A program made the translations under genes and the position numbers. Shown here one piece after another: positions 26,490 to 35,063 of a stretch of 40,824 nt of DNA. Each line of letters starts with the position of its first letter. The stretch's first letter is position 1. The notes beneath the pieces were generated by a model. The model was not told the origin of the DNA, ran no database searches, and worked only from the letters and a program-made list of their open reading frames with translations. The stretch spans positions 1 through 40,824 of the forward strand of contig JAGXGS010000026.1 of assembly GCA_024636585.1 (NCBI GenBank), in the 5' to 3' direction. The DNA is from Thiogranum sp. (GTDB lineage: Bacteria > Pseudomonadota > Gammaproteobacteria > DSM-19610).

Positions 26490-27413
26490 CTATCCGACCA
26501 GCGTCAACCATTCAGGGTGATCTTCGCGCCGGCCGTACACCTGATCGAAATACAGCGTCTGCAGTTTCTCGGTAATCGGTCCGCGCCCGCCTGCGCCAAT
26601 GCTCCGGTCGTCGACTTCGCGGATTGGCGTCACTTCAGCGGCGGTACCGGTGAAAAAGGCTTCGTCCGCCACGTAGACCTCGTCGCGGGTGATGCGCTTT
26701 TCGCGGATCTCCAGCCCCTCATCATGCGCCAGCGTCATAATGGTATCGCGAGTGATGCCTTCCAGTGCCGAGGTCAGGTCCGGTGTATACAGGACACCAT
26801 CGCGCACGATGAAAATATTTTCGCCGCTGCCTTCGGCGACATAACCCTGGGCATCGAGCAGCATGGCCTCGTCATAGCCACAGGTAAGCGCCTCGCGCAA
26901 TGCCAGCATCGAGTTCATGTAGTTACCGTTGGCCTTGGCTTTGCACATGGTGATGTTGACGTGATGCCGGGTGTAGGAAGACGTACGGATGCGAATCCCG
27001 CTCTCCAGATTTTCCTTGCCAAGATAGGCGCCCCATTCCCAGGCCGCGACAATCACATGCACTTTGAGATTATCCGCGCGCAGGCCCATACCCTCGGCAC
27101 CGTAAAAGCACATGGGTCGCAGATAGGCTGACTGCAAATTGTTTTCCCGCACCACGTCGAGCTGCGCCTGATTGATAGTCTCCCGATCGTAGGGGATCGA
27201 CATCTGCAGGATGTGTGCGGAACGGAACAACCGGTCAGTGTGCTCACGAAGCCGGAAAATAGCCGTGCCCTGTTCGGCATCGTAGGCGCGCACACCTTCG
27301 AATACCCCCATTCCGTAGTGCAGGGTATGGGTCAATACATGGGTGGTCGCTTCGCGCCAGGGAACCATTTTCCCGTCGTACCAGATGACGCCGTCACGAT
27401 CGGCCATCGACAT
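26490..27413 (-). CDS. ilvE: Branched-chain amino acid aminotransferase
   Basis: A PLP enzyme that makes the last step of leucine, isoleucine and valine synthesis using glutamate. The 307-residue length is normal. GVIWYDGKMVPW, HTLHYGMGVFEGVRAY, the PLP-lysine segment NITMCKAKANGNYMNSML, DEAMLLDAQGYVAEGSGENI and FFTGTAAEVTPIREVD are family motifs. AGGAG lies seven bases before ATG 27413; an in-frame upstream extension is unlikely. It follows glnE by 30 bases, so nitrogen-status control and branched-chain amino acid synthesis share a transcript with envelope sugar genes. Confidence 0.97.
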   Translation of the reverse strand: MSMADRDGVIWYDGKMVPWREATTHVLTHTLHYGMGVFEGVRAYDAEQGTAIFRLREHTDRLFRSAHILQMSIPYDRETINQAQLDVVRENNLQSAYLRPMCFYGAEGMGLRADNLKVHVIVAAWEWGAYLGKENLESGIRIRTSSYTRHHVNITMCKAKANGNYMNSMLALREALTCGYDEAMLLDAQGYVAEGSGENIFIVRDGVLYTPDLTSALEGITRDTIMTLAHDEGLEIREKRITRDEVYVADEAFFTGTAAEVTPIREVDDRSIGAGGRGPITEKLQTLYFDQVYGRREDHPEWLTLVG

Positions 27414-27443
27414 CGAACTTCTCCTCACTCAAACAGGTCTGTT

Positions 27444-30359
27444 TCAAACTTCCATCACACGTCGCCATACTGCGACGACTCTGTCGCGCACGTCGCTCAG
27501 CGTATCATCGCTGACCAGGGCGGAACGTTCCGCCAGCGTCAGCCGGTGATTGAGTGCGCGATACTCTTTATAAGCACTGATCAGCGTCTGCGCATCCGTT
27601 ATGTTCAGCCGGCCGACCTCTGCAAGCGTCTCCAGCAGTCGTATGGTGTCGGTGAAGCGCAAAAGATCGGGATGCGTTCTACACCAGCGCAGGACCAGAT
27701 ATTGGACCATAAATTCGATATCAACGATACCACCCGGATCCTGCTTGATGTGGAAACCCTCGCGCCCGCGGGAGCCGAGTTCACTGCGCATGCGTTCGCG
27801 CATCTGCAGCACTTCCAGGCGCAGCTGGCCGGCCTTGCGGGGCAGGCTCAGCACGCTGCCGCGAACTTTTTCAAACGCCGCTGTCAGGCTCCGGTCGCCG
27901 GCCACCACCCGCGCCCGTACCAGTGCCTGGTGTTCCCAGGTCCAGGCCGCTTCGCGTTGGTATTCGTTGAATGCTTCGAGTGAACTCACCAGCAGACCGG
28001 CGTTGCCGGATGGTCGCAAACGCATGTCCACCTCGTACAGCACCCCTGCCGCAGTCATGGTCTCCAGCATGTGAATCATGCGCTGACCCAGACGCGTGAG
28101 AAATATCGAATTGTCGACCGATTTGCGGCCCGAGGTTTTCTGATCGTCGCCCTCACTGTCATGCAGAAATACCAGATCCAGATCCGATCCGTAGCCGAGT
28201 TCTATACCACCGAACTTGCCATATGCCACCACGATAAATGCCACCTGGCGCTGTTTGCCGGCGACCTTGCAGCGTGGCACCCCGTAGCGTCCGCTCATTT
28301 CCTTCCAGACCAGCGACAACACCTTCTGTACCACCACCTCGGCGATGACCGTCAGGCGATCGCTGACCACCATGAGGGGAATCGCATCCGCCACATCCGC
28401 CGCCGCCACGCGCAATATCATCGCGTGGCGGAACTGGCGCAAGCCGTCCATTTGCTGTTCCAGATCGCTGGCGTCAATGCCCTTGAGCCGCTGTTCGAGC
28501 TCGGCCTCCAGCTCCTCGCGCTGCAGCGGCGCATACAGGGTGCGCGGGTCCAGCAACTGATCCAGCAGCAGCGGGAAGCGTGCAATCTGATCGGCAATCC
28601 AGGCACTGGCGGCGCAAAGTTTCACCAGTTGATTCAGCACCTGCGGCGACTCCTGCAGCAGCGCCAGGTAAGTCGTGCGTCCGGCGATCTGTTCGAGAAT
28701 ACTGACCAGACGTCCGAGCACCTGCGCCGGATCCGCCTGCTCACCGACCACGCCCAGCAGCATTGGAATCAGCGCATCGAAGCGCGCGCGGCCCTGTTCG
28801 CCGAGATAGCGCGGCGCATTCCCGGTGCGCAACTGTTCAATCAGGCGCCAGGCCTCGGCGGGATCGTCGTAGCCAGCCTGCTTCAGCGTGTGTTCAATGT
28901 CTTCGCGGGATCCCGATTGGCCGATCCAGACAGTCTTGAGCGCAACGAGCGACGGCGCCGGCCCGGCATCCGCGATCGCAAACACCTGCGCGAAATGCTC
29001 TTCGACATGCCGCTGATGGATCTGCAATGCGGCACAGAATGCATCCCAGTCGGAGAACTGCATTGCCAGCGCCAGGCGCGCTTGCTCCAGCTCCGCTTCC
29101 GGCAGATGGTGGATCTGCTGATCGTGCATGGCCTGCAGGCGATTTTCTGCACGGCGCAGAAACCGGTAGGCTTCGATCAGTTCACGACTGGCCGCAGCTG
29201 GCAGCAGGCCCAGTTCGGCCAGCGCCTCGAGCACCACCACGGCGCCACGCTGGCGCAGGCGCGGTTCCCGGCCGCCTCTGACCAGCTGGAATGCCTGGGC
29301 AATGAATTCGATTTCACGAATGCCGCCCGGCCCCAGCTTCAGGTTGCTCTTGCGGCCCTTGCGCGCGACCTCGCGGCCAATTTGCTGTTTCAGATCGCGC
29401 AGCGAATCGAAAGCGCGATAATCGAGATAACGGCGGAACACGAACGGGCGCAGCAAGTCATCGAGTTCCTGCCGCCGATCCGCTTCTCCAGTCACCGGGC
29501 GCGCCTTGATCATGGCATAACGCTCCCAGTCCCGGCCCTGCGACTGATAGTACTCTTCGAGCGCTTCAAAACTGCAGGCCAGCGTGCCCGCCTCGCCATA
29601 CGGTCGCAGCCGCATGTCGACGCGAAACACGAAGCCGTCCTGATCGGGATGCGACAGCGCCTGAATCAGCGACTGTCCGAGGCGCGAAAAATATTCTTCG
29701 GCGCTCAGTTCGCCACGCCGCTGCGAATCCGCAGCGTCGGGATATGCAAAGATCAGATCAATATCTGAAGAAAAATTCAGCTCCCGCGCGCCGAGCTTGC
29801 CCATCGCCAGTACGATCAGCGACAGCGGCCGTCCGGCCGCGTCACGGGGAACCGGCGTTTCGGCCGCCTGCCAGTCGCCAAGCTTTGCCAGCGCCGACTG
29901 GATGCAGGTGTCCGCCAGATCAGAAAGATCTGTCAGCGTCTCGTCCAGATCCGACCAGCCGGCAATGTCGCGCCAGGCGATGCGCAGCATCTCCCGGCGC
30001 CGCAACCGCCGCAGGCTGCGATACAGCGACACTTCATCGGTGCAGGTCGCCACCTCCCGGCGCACCCGCTCTGCCAGCGCCCCGGCCCAGGAATCGGCCA
30101 GCAGATCGCCGCTGTCGAGCAACAGACGTGGCAGCTGCGGCTCGCGAATGCAGCTGTCGGCAATGAAATCACTTGCCGCAAATACCCGACACATTAGTTG
30201 GCGAAAATGTACATCTGCCGGAACCGCCTGTTGATCCATGCCGGCGGCGGCCAGATAACGCTGCCAACGACCCGAGGTCATTTCCTGCAGGCTTGCCGGA
30301 AGGCTTTTCCAGGGTTCGCTGGTGTCTATCGCAGTTTTTGTTTTTATCGCACGCGCCAT
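27444..30359 (-). CDS. glnE: Bifunctional glutamine synthetase adenylyltransferase/adenylyl-removing enzyme
   Basis: GlnE adds AMP to glutamine synthetase when nitrogen is plentiful and removes it when scarce, under control of PII. The 971-residue length matches the two-domain family. The N-terminal adenylyl-removing nucleotidyltransferase carries GARELNFSSDIDLIFAYPD (about 200-218), and the C-terminal adenylyltransferase carries GGIELGYGSDLDLVFLHDS (about 720-738). Both Asp pairs are intact, so both activities are expected. The first gene of a long minus-strand run, with a 158-base divergent gap to the sigma-factor gene. Confidence 0.97.
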   Translation of the reverse strand: MARAIKTKTAIDTSEPWKSLPASLQEMTSGRWQRYLAAAGMDQQAVPADVHFRQLMCRVFAASDFIADSCIREPQLPRLLLDSGDLLADSWAGALAERVRREVATCTDEVSLYRSLRRLRRREMLRIAWRDIAGWSDLDETLTDLSDLADTCIQSALAKLGDWQAAETPVPRDAAGRPLSLIVLAMGKLGARELNFSSDIDLIFAYPDAADSQRRGELSAEEYFSRLGQSLIQALSHPDQDGFVFRVDMRLRPYGEAGTLACSFEALEEYYQSQGRDWERYAMIKARPVTGEADRRQELDDLLRPFVFRRYLDYRAFDSLRDLKQQIGREVARKGRKSNLKLGPGGIREIEFIAQAFQLVRGGREPRLRQRGAVVVLEALAELGLLPAAASRELIEAYRFLRRAENRLQAMHDQQIHHLPEAELEQARLALAMQFSDWDAFCAALQIHQRHVEEHFAQVFAIADAGPAPSLVALKTVWIGQSGSREDIEHTLKQAGYDDPAEAWRLIEQLRTGNAPRYLGEQGRARFDALIPMLLGVVGEQADPAQVLGRLVSILEQIAGRTTYLALLQESPQVLNQLVKLCAASAWIADQIARFPLLLDQLLDPRTLYAPLQREELEAELEQRLKGIDASDLEQQMDGLRQFRHAMILRVAAADVADAIPLMVVSDRLTVIAEVVVQKVLSLVWKEMSGRYGVPRCKVAGKQRQVAFIVVAYGKFGGIELGYGSDLDLVFLHDSEGDDQKTSGRKSVDNSIFLTRLGQRMIHMLETMTAAGVLYEVDMRLRPSGNAGLLVSSLEAFNEYQREAAWTWEHQALVRARVVAGDRSLTAAFEKVRGSVLSLPRKAGQLRLEVLQMRERMRSELGSRGREGFHIKQDPGGIVDIEFMVQYLVLRWCRTHPDLLRFTDTIRLLETLAEVGRLNITDAQTLISAYKEYRALNHRLTLAERSALVSDDTLSDVRDRVVAVWRRVMEV

Positions 30360-30466
30360 AACGCAAGAGTACCGTTTATCCGGGGGAATCGCAGCTGTGC
30401 GCGGCGCATTGGGCGTGCATGACTAAATACATACTACTTGCAGGGTTATCAGGGGCGGTCGGTTAA

Positions 30467-30493
30467 GGAATAATCGATGCTGGAGTCCGTCTA
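30467..30493 (+). promoter_or_regulatory. Candidate ECF-sigma (autoregulated) promoter
   Basis: GGAAT (30467-30471) and CGTCTA (30488-30493) are separated by 16 bases. This matches the GGAAC-type -35 and CGTC/TCTA -10 of many ECF sigma factors. It lies 25 bases before the sigma-factor ATG, putting transcription start near 30500. Autoregulation is the usual arrangement for an ECF sigma/anti-sigma pair. Confidence 0.55.
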
Positions 30494-30517
30494 TCTGCCA
30501 TAGGGAAGTTCAAGGGT

Positions 30518-31066
30518 ATGACCGTGATAAAGACCTTTTGCAAGAACCAGCAGTTCAAGCGCACGCTGGCAGAGTACCGCGAGAACCTCTACCGGATCGC
30601 TTATTCCTGGTGCCATAACCCGGCGCTGGCGGATGACCTGGTGCAGGAAACACTCGCCAAGGCGCTCAAAAACAGCAGTCAACTGCGTGACCTTGCAACC
30701 ATGAAAGCATGGTTGTACCGCATTCTCAGCAATTGCTGGCGGGACCACTTTCGGCGTAGCCGGGAGACGGTGGACATCGACGATATCGTGCTGGTTGACG
30801 GAGACACGCCGGATCTGCGCAATGACCGGCAGCAGATCATCCACCGGGTACGCAACGCCATTGCACGCTTACCCAACGGGCAGCGTCAGGTCATCACCCT
30901 GGTCGACCTGGAAGGCTGTTCATATATTGAAGTGGCACAAATCCTGGATGTGCCTATCGGAACTGTTATGAGCCGCCTGTCGCGCGCCAGGAAGGCGCTC
31001 AAGGAGCTACTGCTCCAGGCCGAGCTACCGCGCGACCGCAAGGTTCATCAATTAAGGTCAGTGTAA
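30518..31066 (+). CDS. ECF-type RNA polymerase sigma factor
   Basis: A 182-residue group-4 sigma factor with only regions 2 and 4. Region 2 spans about 18-85 (YRIAYSWCHNPALADDLVQE, then WLYRILSNCWRDHFRR, typical of -10 recognition). Region 4 is about 117-170 (LPNGQRQVITLVDLEGCSYI, GTVMSRLSRARKALK, the helix-turn-helix that reads the -35). A GTG at 30524 with AAGGG seven bases upstream is an alternative start. The following gene, two bases downstream, encodes its presumed transmembrane anti-sigma partner. The target regulon is unknown. Confidence 0.92.
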   Translation: MTVIKTFCKNQQFKRTLAEYRENLYRIAYSWCHNPALADDLVQETLAKALKNSSQLRDLATMKAWLYRILSNCWRDHFRRSRETVDIDDIVLVDGDTPDLRNDRQQIIHRVRNAIARLPNGQRQVITLVDLEGCSYIEVAQILDVPIGTVMSRLSRARKALKELLLQAELPRDRKVHQLRSV

Positions 31067-31067
31067 A

Positions 31068-31832
31068 ATGAGCAACAATGACATTTCCGATGAGCGTCTC
31101 AATGCGTTTATTGATGACGAGCTCGATGCGCTGGAAAAAAGCGAAGTATTCGAAGCGCTGGAAGCCGAACGCGAGCTCAGCCAGCAGGTGTGTGAACTGC
31201 GTCAGCTGAGCGAACTGGTGCGTCACGCCTACGATACGCCCCCGGCCATTGAACAATACCGTCCGCAGCACACAAAACGGATCAATCCCTGGGGCGCCGC
31301 TGCAGCTGCTTCACTGCTGCTCGGAATAGGCGCGACGCTGGGCTGGGTAGGACATCAGCCGCCAGAACCGGTTGACGTGCCACGGCTGAACGCCATGTAC
31401 TGGGATAAGGAGCACGCATTCCAGAACAGCGACCTCGCTGCCATCGCACAGAACCCGGACAGCAGAAAGATCATCGTGCACCTGAATACCTCGAGTGGCC
31501 CGAAATTCGAACAGGCGCTGGCTACCGCGGAACAACTTCTTGAGACGTATGCCGACAGCGACAAGGGTGCAGAAATAGAGGTGGTAGCAAATGCCAGCGC
31601 AGTGAAAATGCTGCGCGCCGGCTTTACACCGTACTCACAACGCGTCAGCGACCTGCAGGAACGCTACATCAATCTGACTTTCCTGGCGTGCAAGGATGCA
31701 ATGGATCATATTCGCGAACTGGAAAATGACCAGGGCGAAGTGCAGCTTCTGCCTGGTGTGGATGTTACGCCATCGGCGCTGGAACATATCCTGAACCGTC
31801 TCAGCGACGGCTGGATGTACATCAACGTCTAA
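31068..31832 (+). CDS. Transmembrane anti-sigma factor with extracytoplasmic DsrE-like domain
   Basis: A 254-residue protein. Residues 1-60 resemble the cytoplasmic sigma-binding region of membrane anti-sigma factors (ISDERLNAFIDDELDALEKS), without a His-x3-Cys-x2-Cys zinc motif. One membrane segment (about 75-95, WGAAAAASLLLGIGATLGWV) with basic residues just before it puts the rest outside the cytoplasm. Residues about 134-254 read like a DsrE-type sulfur-relay fold: KIIVHLNTSSGPKFEQALA, EIEVVANASAVKMLR, LTFLACKDAM with Cys208, QLLPGVDVTPSALEHI and GWMYINV. Cys208 is the only cysteine on that side. The start is two bases after the sigma stop. The architecture suggests a sulfur or redox sensor; that role is inference. 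Confidence 0.85.
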   Translation: MSNNDISDERLNAFIDDELDALEKSEVFEALEAERELSQQVCELRQLSELVRHAYDTPPAIEQYRPQHTKRINPWGAAAAASLLLGIGATLGWVGHQPPEPVDVPRLNAMYWDKEHAFQNSDLAAIAQNPDSRKIIVHLNTSSGPKFEQALATAEQLLETYADSDKGAEIEVVANASAVKMLRAGFTPYSQRVSDLQERYINLTFLACKDAMDHIRELENDQGEVQLLPGVDVTPSALEHILNRLSDGWMYINV

Positions 31833-31844
31833 AAGAGCAGCAAT

Positions 31845-31996
31845 CCTTGCCGTCATTGCGAGGCGCGAAGCGACGCGGCAATCTCTGACCGAATGAGTCT
31901 GAATCCTGAGATTGCCGCGCTACGCTCATAGAACCCCTGCGGGGTTCATCATGCGTACCTCACCCTTCGGGTCGAGGCATCGCAATGACAGGCAGG
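31845..31996 (-). repeat. Composite interspersed repeat, copy 2 (inverted relative to copy 1)
   Basis: Non-coding sequence between the convergent anti-sigma and groL genes. Read on the minus strand it has CCTGCCTGTCATTGCGA, then GACCCGAAGGGTGAGGTACG, the palindrome GAACCCCGCAGGGGTTC, GCGTAGCGCGGCAATCTC and finally GATTGCCGCG...CGCAATGACGGCAAGG. Order and spacing match 18951-19078. The two ends form an imperfect terminal inverted repeat (TGCCgTCATTGCGA / TGCCTGTCATTGCGA). The rest of 31833-32074 holds only the groL terminator. Confidence 0.8.
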
Positions 31997-32025
31997 AGTG
32001 GAGCGCTACGGTTGCAATGACAGAC

Positions 32026-32054
32026 AAAAAAAAGCCCGCCGAAAGGCGGGCTTT
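32026..32054 (-). terminator. Rho-independent terminator of groL
   Basis: A perfect 10-bp stem (AAAGCCCGCC / GGCGGGCTTT) with a GAAA loop is followed on the minus strand by a run of T (A8 at 32026-32033 on the plus strand). It lies 20 bases after the groL stop. It may also work weakly for the anti-sigma transcript from the other side. Confidence 0.93.
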
Positions 32055-32074
32055 CTTATGCACAGATGTAAAAA

Positions 32075-34040
<1,966 letters not shown>

Positions 34041-34092
34041 CAGAGTATTCTCCTTTTTTTCCTGCAAAGCCTTGAATGTGATGAGCGCGTTA

Positions 34093-34119
34093 TTAGCACT
34101 CACCTTAAGTGAGTGCTAA
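34093..34119. promoter_or_regulatory. CIRCE operator (HrcA binding site)
   Basis: TTAGCACTC (34093-34101), nine bases, then GAGTGCTAA (34111-34119): a perfect match to the CIRCE consensus TTAGCACTC-N9-GAGTGCTAA. It overlaps the expected groS transcription start. HrcA bound here represses groESL until heat shock. hrcA itself is not in the window. Confidence 0.97.
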
Positions 34120-34146
34120 TCATAGTCAGCAAAGCTTCAGAGTCAA
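34119..34146 (-). promoter_or_regulatory. sigma70-type promoter of groS-groL
   Basis: On the minus strand TTGACT (34141-34146) and TATGAT (34119-34124) are separated by 16 bases. The start would be near 34112, inside the CIRCE element. That is the usual layout of HrcA-repressed groESL operons. No separate sigma32-type promoter was recognised. Confidence 0.7.
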
Positions 34147-34170
34147 GAGGGAAGTTGTACGGCGGGCGAT

Positions 34171-34617
34171 TTAGTCGTCGTCGCGACGGTATTCTCCGTC
34201 GAGCGTGTAGCGGGGCGGGGGCCCCTCGCCGCCAGGGCTCCCCGGAGGGGGGCCGGGAAAGGTTATTTTCTTTAATAACCAACGGATTATGGATCGCCTC
34301 AGGGGCGGCGCCAGAAATGCAAAACCAATCGCATCGGTGACAAAACCAGGGGTCAGCAGCAGTGCGCCGGCGAACAGTAGCAGCACGCCCTCGAACATTT
34401 CCAGCGCCGGCAGCCGCCCCTGCGCCATGCTGATCCGGGTGCGCTGCAAGGTGGTGAAACCCTGGAAGCGCAGCAGCATGGCTCCCAGCAGGGCGGTAAA
34501 TACCACCAGCGCGACCGTAGATATCGCACCAATACTGTTACCGACCTTGATGAGAAAATAAATCTCCACCAGCGGCACCAGGATGAATAAAAGGAAAAGC
34601 AAAGCGAAGGGATTCAT
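34171..34617 (-). CDS. fxsA: FxsA family membrane protein
   Basis: A small inner-membrane protein (148 residues) with three to four hydrophobic segments: FALLFLLFILVPLVEIYFLI, VALVVFTALLGAMLLRF, VLLLFAGALLLTPGFVTDA. The motif LLTPGFVTDAIGFAFL is the FxsA signature. In E. coli FxsA affects F-plasmid exclusion of phage T7; its normal role is unclear. The C-terminus is Pro/Gly-rich and ends in acidic residues. ATG 34617 gives the usual MNPFALLFLLF start; the longer open frame upstream is not family-like. fxsA directly before groES is also seen in E. coli. Confidence 0.93.
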   Translation of the reverse strand: MNPFALLFLLFILVPLVEIYFLIKVGNSIGAISTVALVVFTALLGAMLLRFQGFTTLQRTRISMAQGRLPALEMFEGVLLLFAGALLLTPGFVTDAIGFAFLAPPLRRSIIRWLLKKITFPGPPPGSPGGEGPPPRYTLDGEYRRDDD

Positions 34618-34730
34618 GCCGGAAACCATACGCCGAGCGCATCCGGTACTCAAGGGAGCCCGAACGGCGCGGGAGCGTTCGGTGCCGGTTCGCTTGTGCC
34701 GGGTTGGGCCACTCCGGTATGTTGCATGCC

Positions 34731-35063
34731 ATGGCAAAAACTGACGAAATCCAGATTGTGTTCTGTACAGTGCCCGATCTCGACACCGGCCGCCGGATCG
34801 CCCGCGATCTGGTGGAATACCGGTTCGCTGCTTGCGTCAATGTAGTACCTGGCATCGAATCCGTGTACCGCTGGCAGGGTCAGGTTCAATGTGATGCGGA
34901 AGCGCTTCTGGTGATCAAGGCTCGTGCCAGGGATTTCGCGCAGCTGCAGGCGGCCATTCTCAAACAGCATCCTTACGAACTTCCGGAAATTCTGGCAGTC
35001 CCAGTAACCAATGCGCTTCCAGAGTACCTGGCCTGGGTGCAGAACCACAACGAGGCAAAATGA
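34731..35063 (+). CDS. cutA: Divalent cation tolerance protein CutA
   Basis: A 110-residue trimeric ferredoxin-like protein linked to copper tolerance; structurally similar to PII proteins. IVFCTVPDLDTGRRIARDLV, AACVNVVPGIESVYRWQG, EALLVIKARARDF and HPYELPEILAVPV are family motifs. ATG 34731 is preferred; earlier in-frame ATGs at 34704 and 34719 add non-conserved residues. It overlaps dsbD by four bases (ATGA), the same cutA-dsbD pair as in E. coli, so both are co-translated. Confidence 0.95.
   Translation: MAKTDEIQIVFCTVPDLDTGRRIARDLVEYRFAACVNVVPGIESVYRWQGQVQCDAEALLVIKARARDFAQLQAAILKQHPYELPEILAVPVTNALPEYLAWVQNHNEAK

Noticed and set aside
28071-29768. 565-codon open frame on the plus strand inside glnE
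   Set aside because: It is antisense to a highly conserved 971-residue GlnE with both catalytic motifs; its protein has no recognisable motif and is a by-product of high GC.
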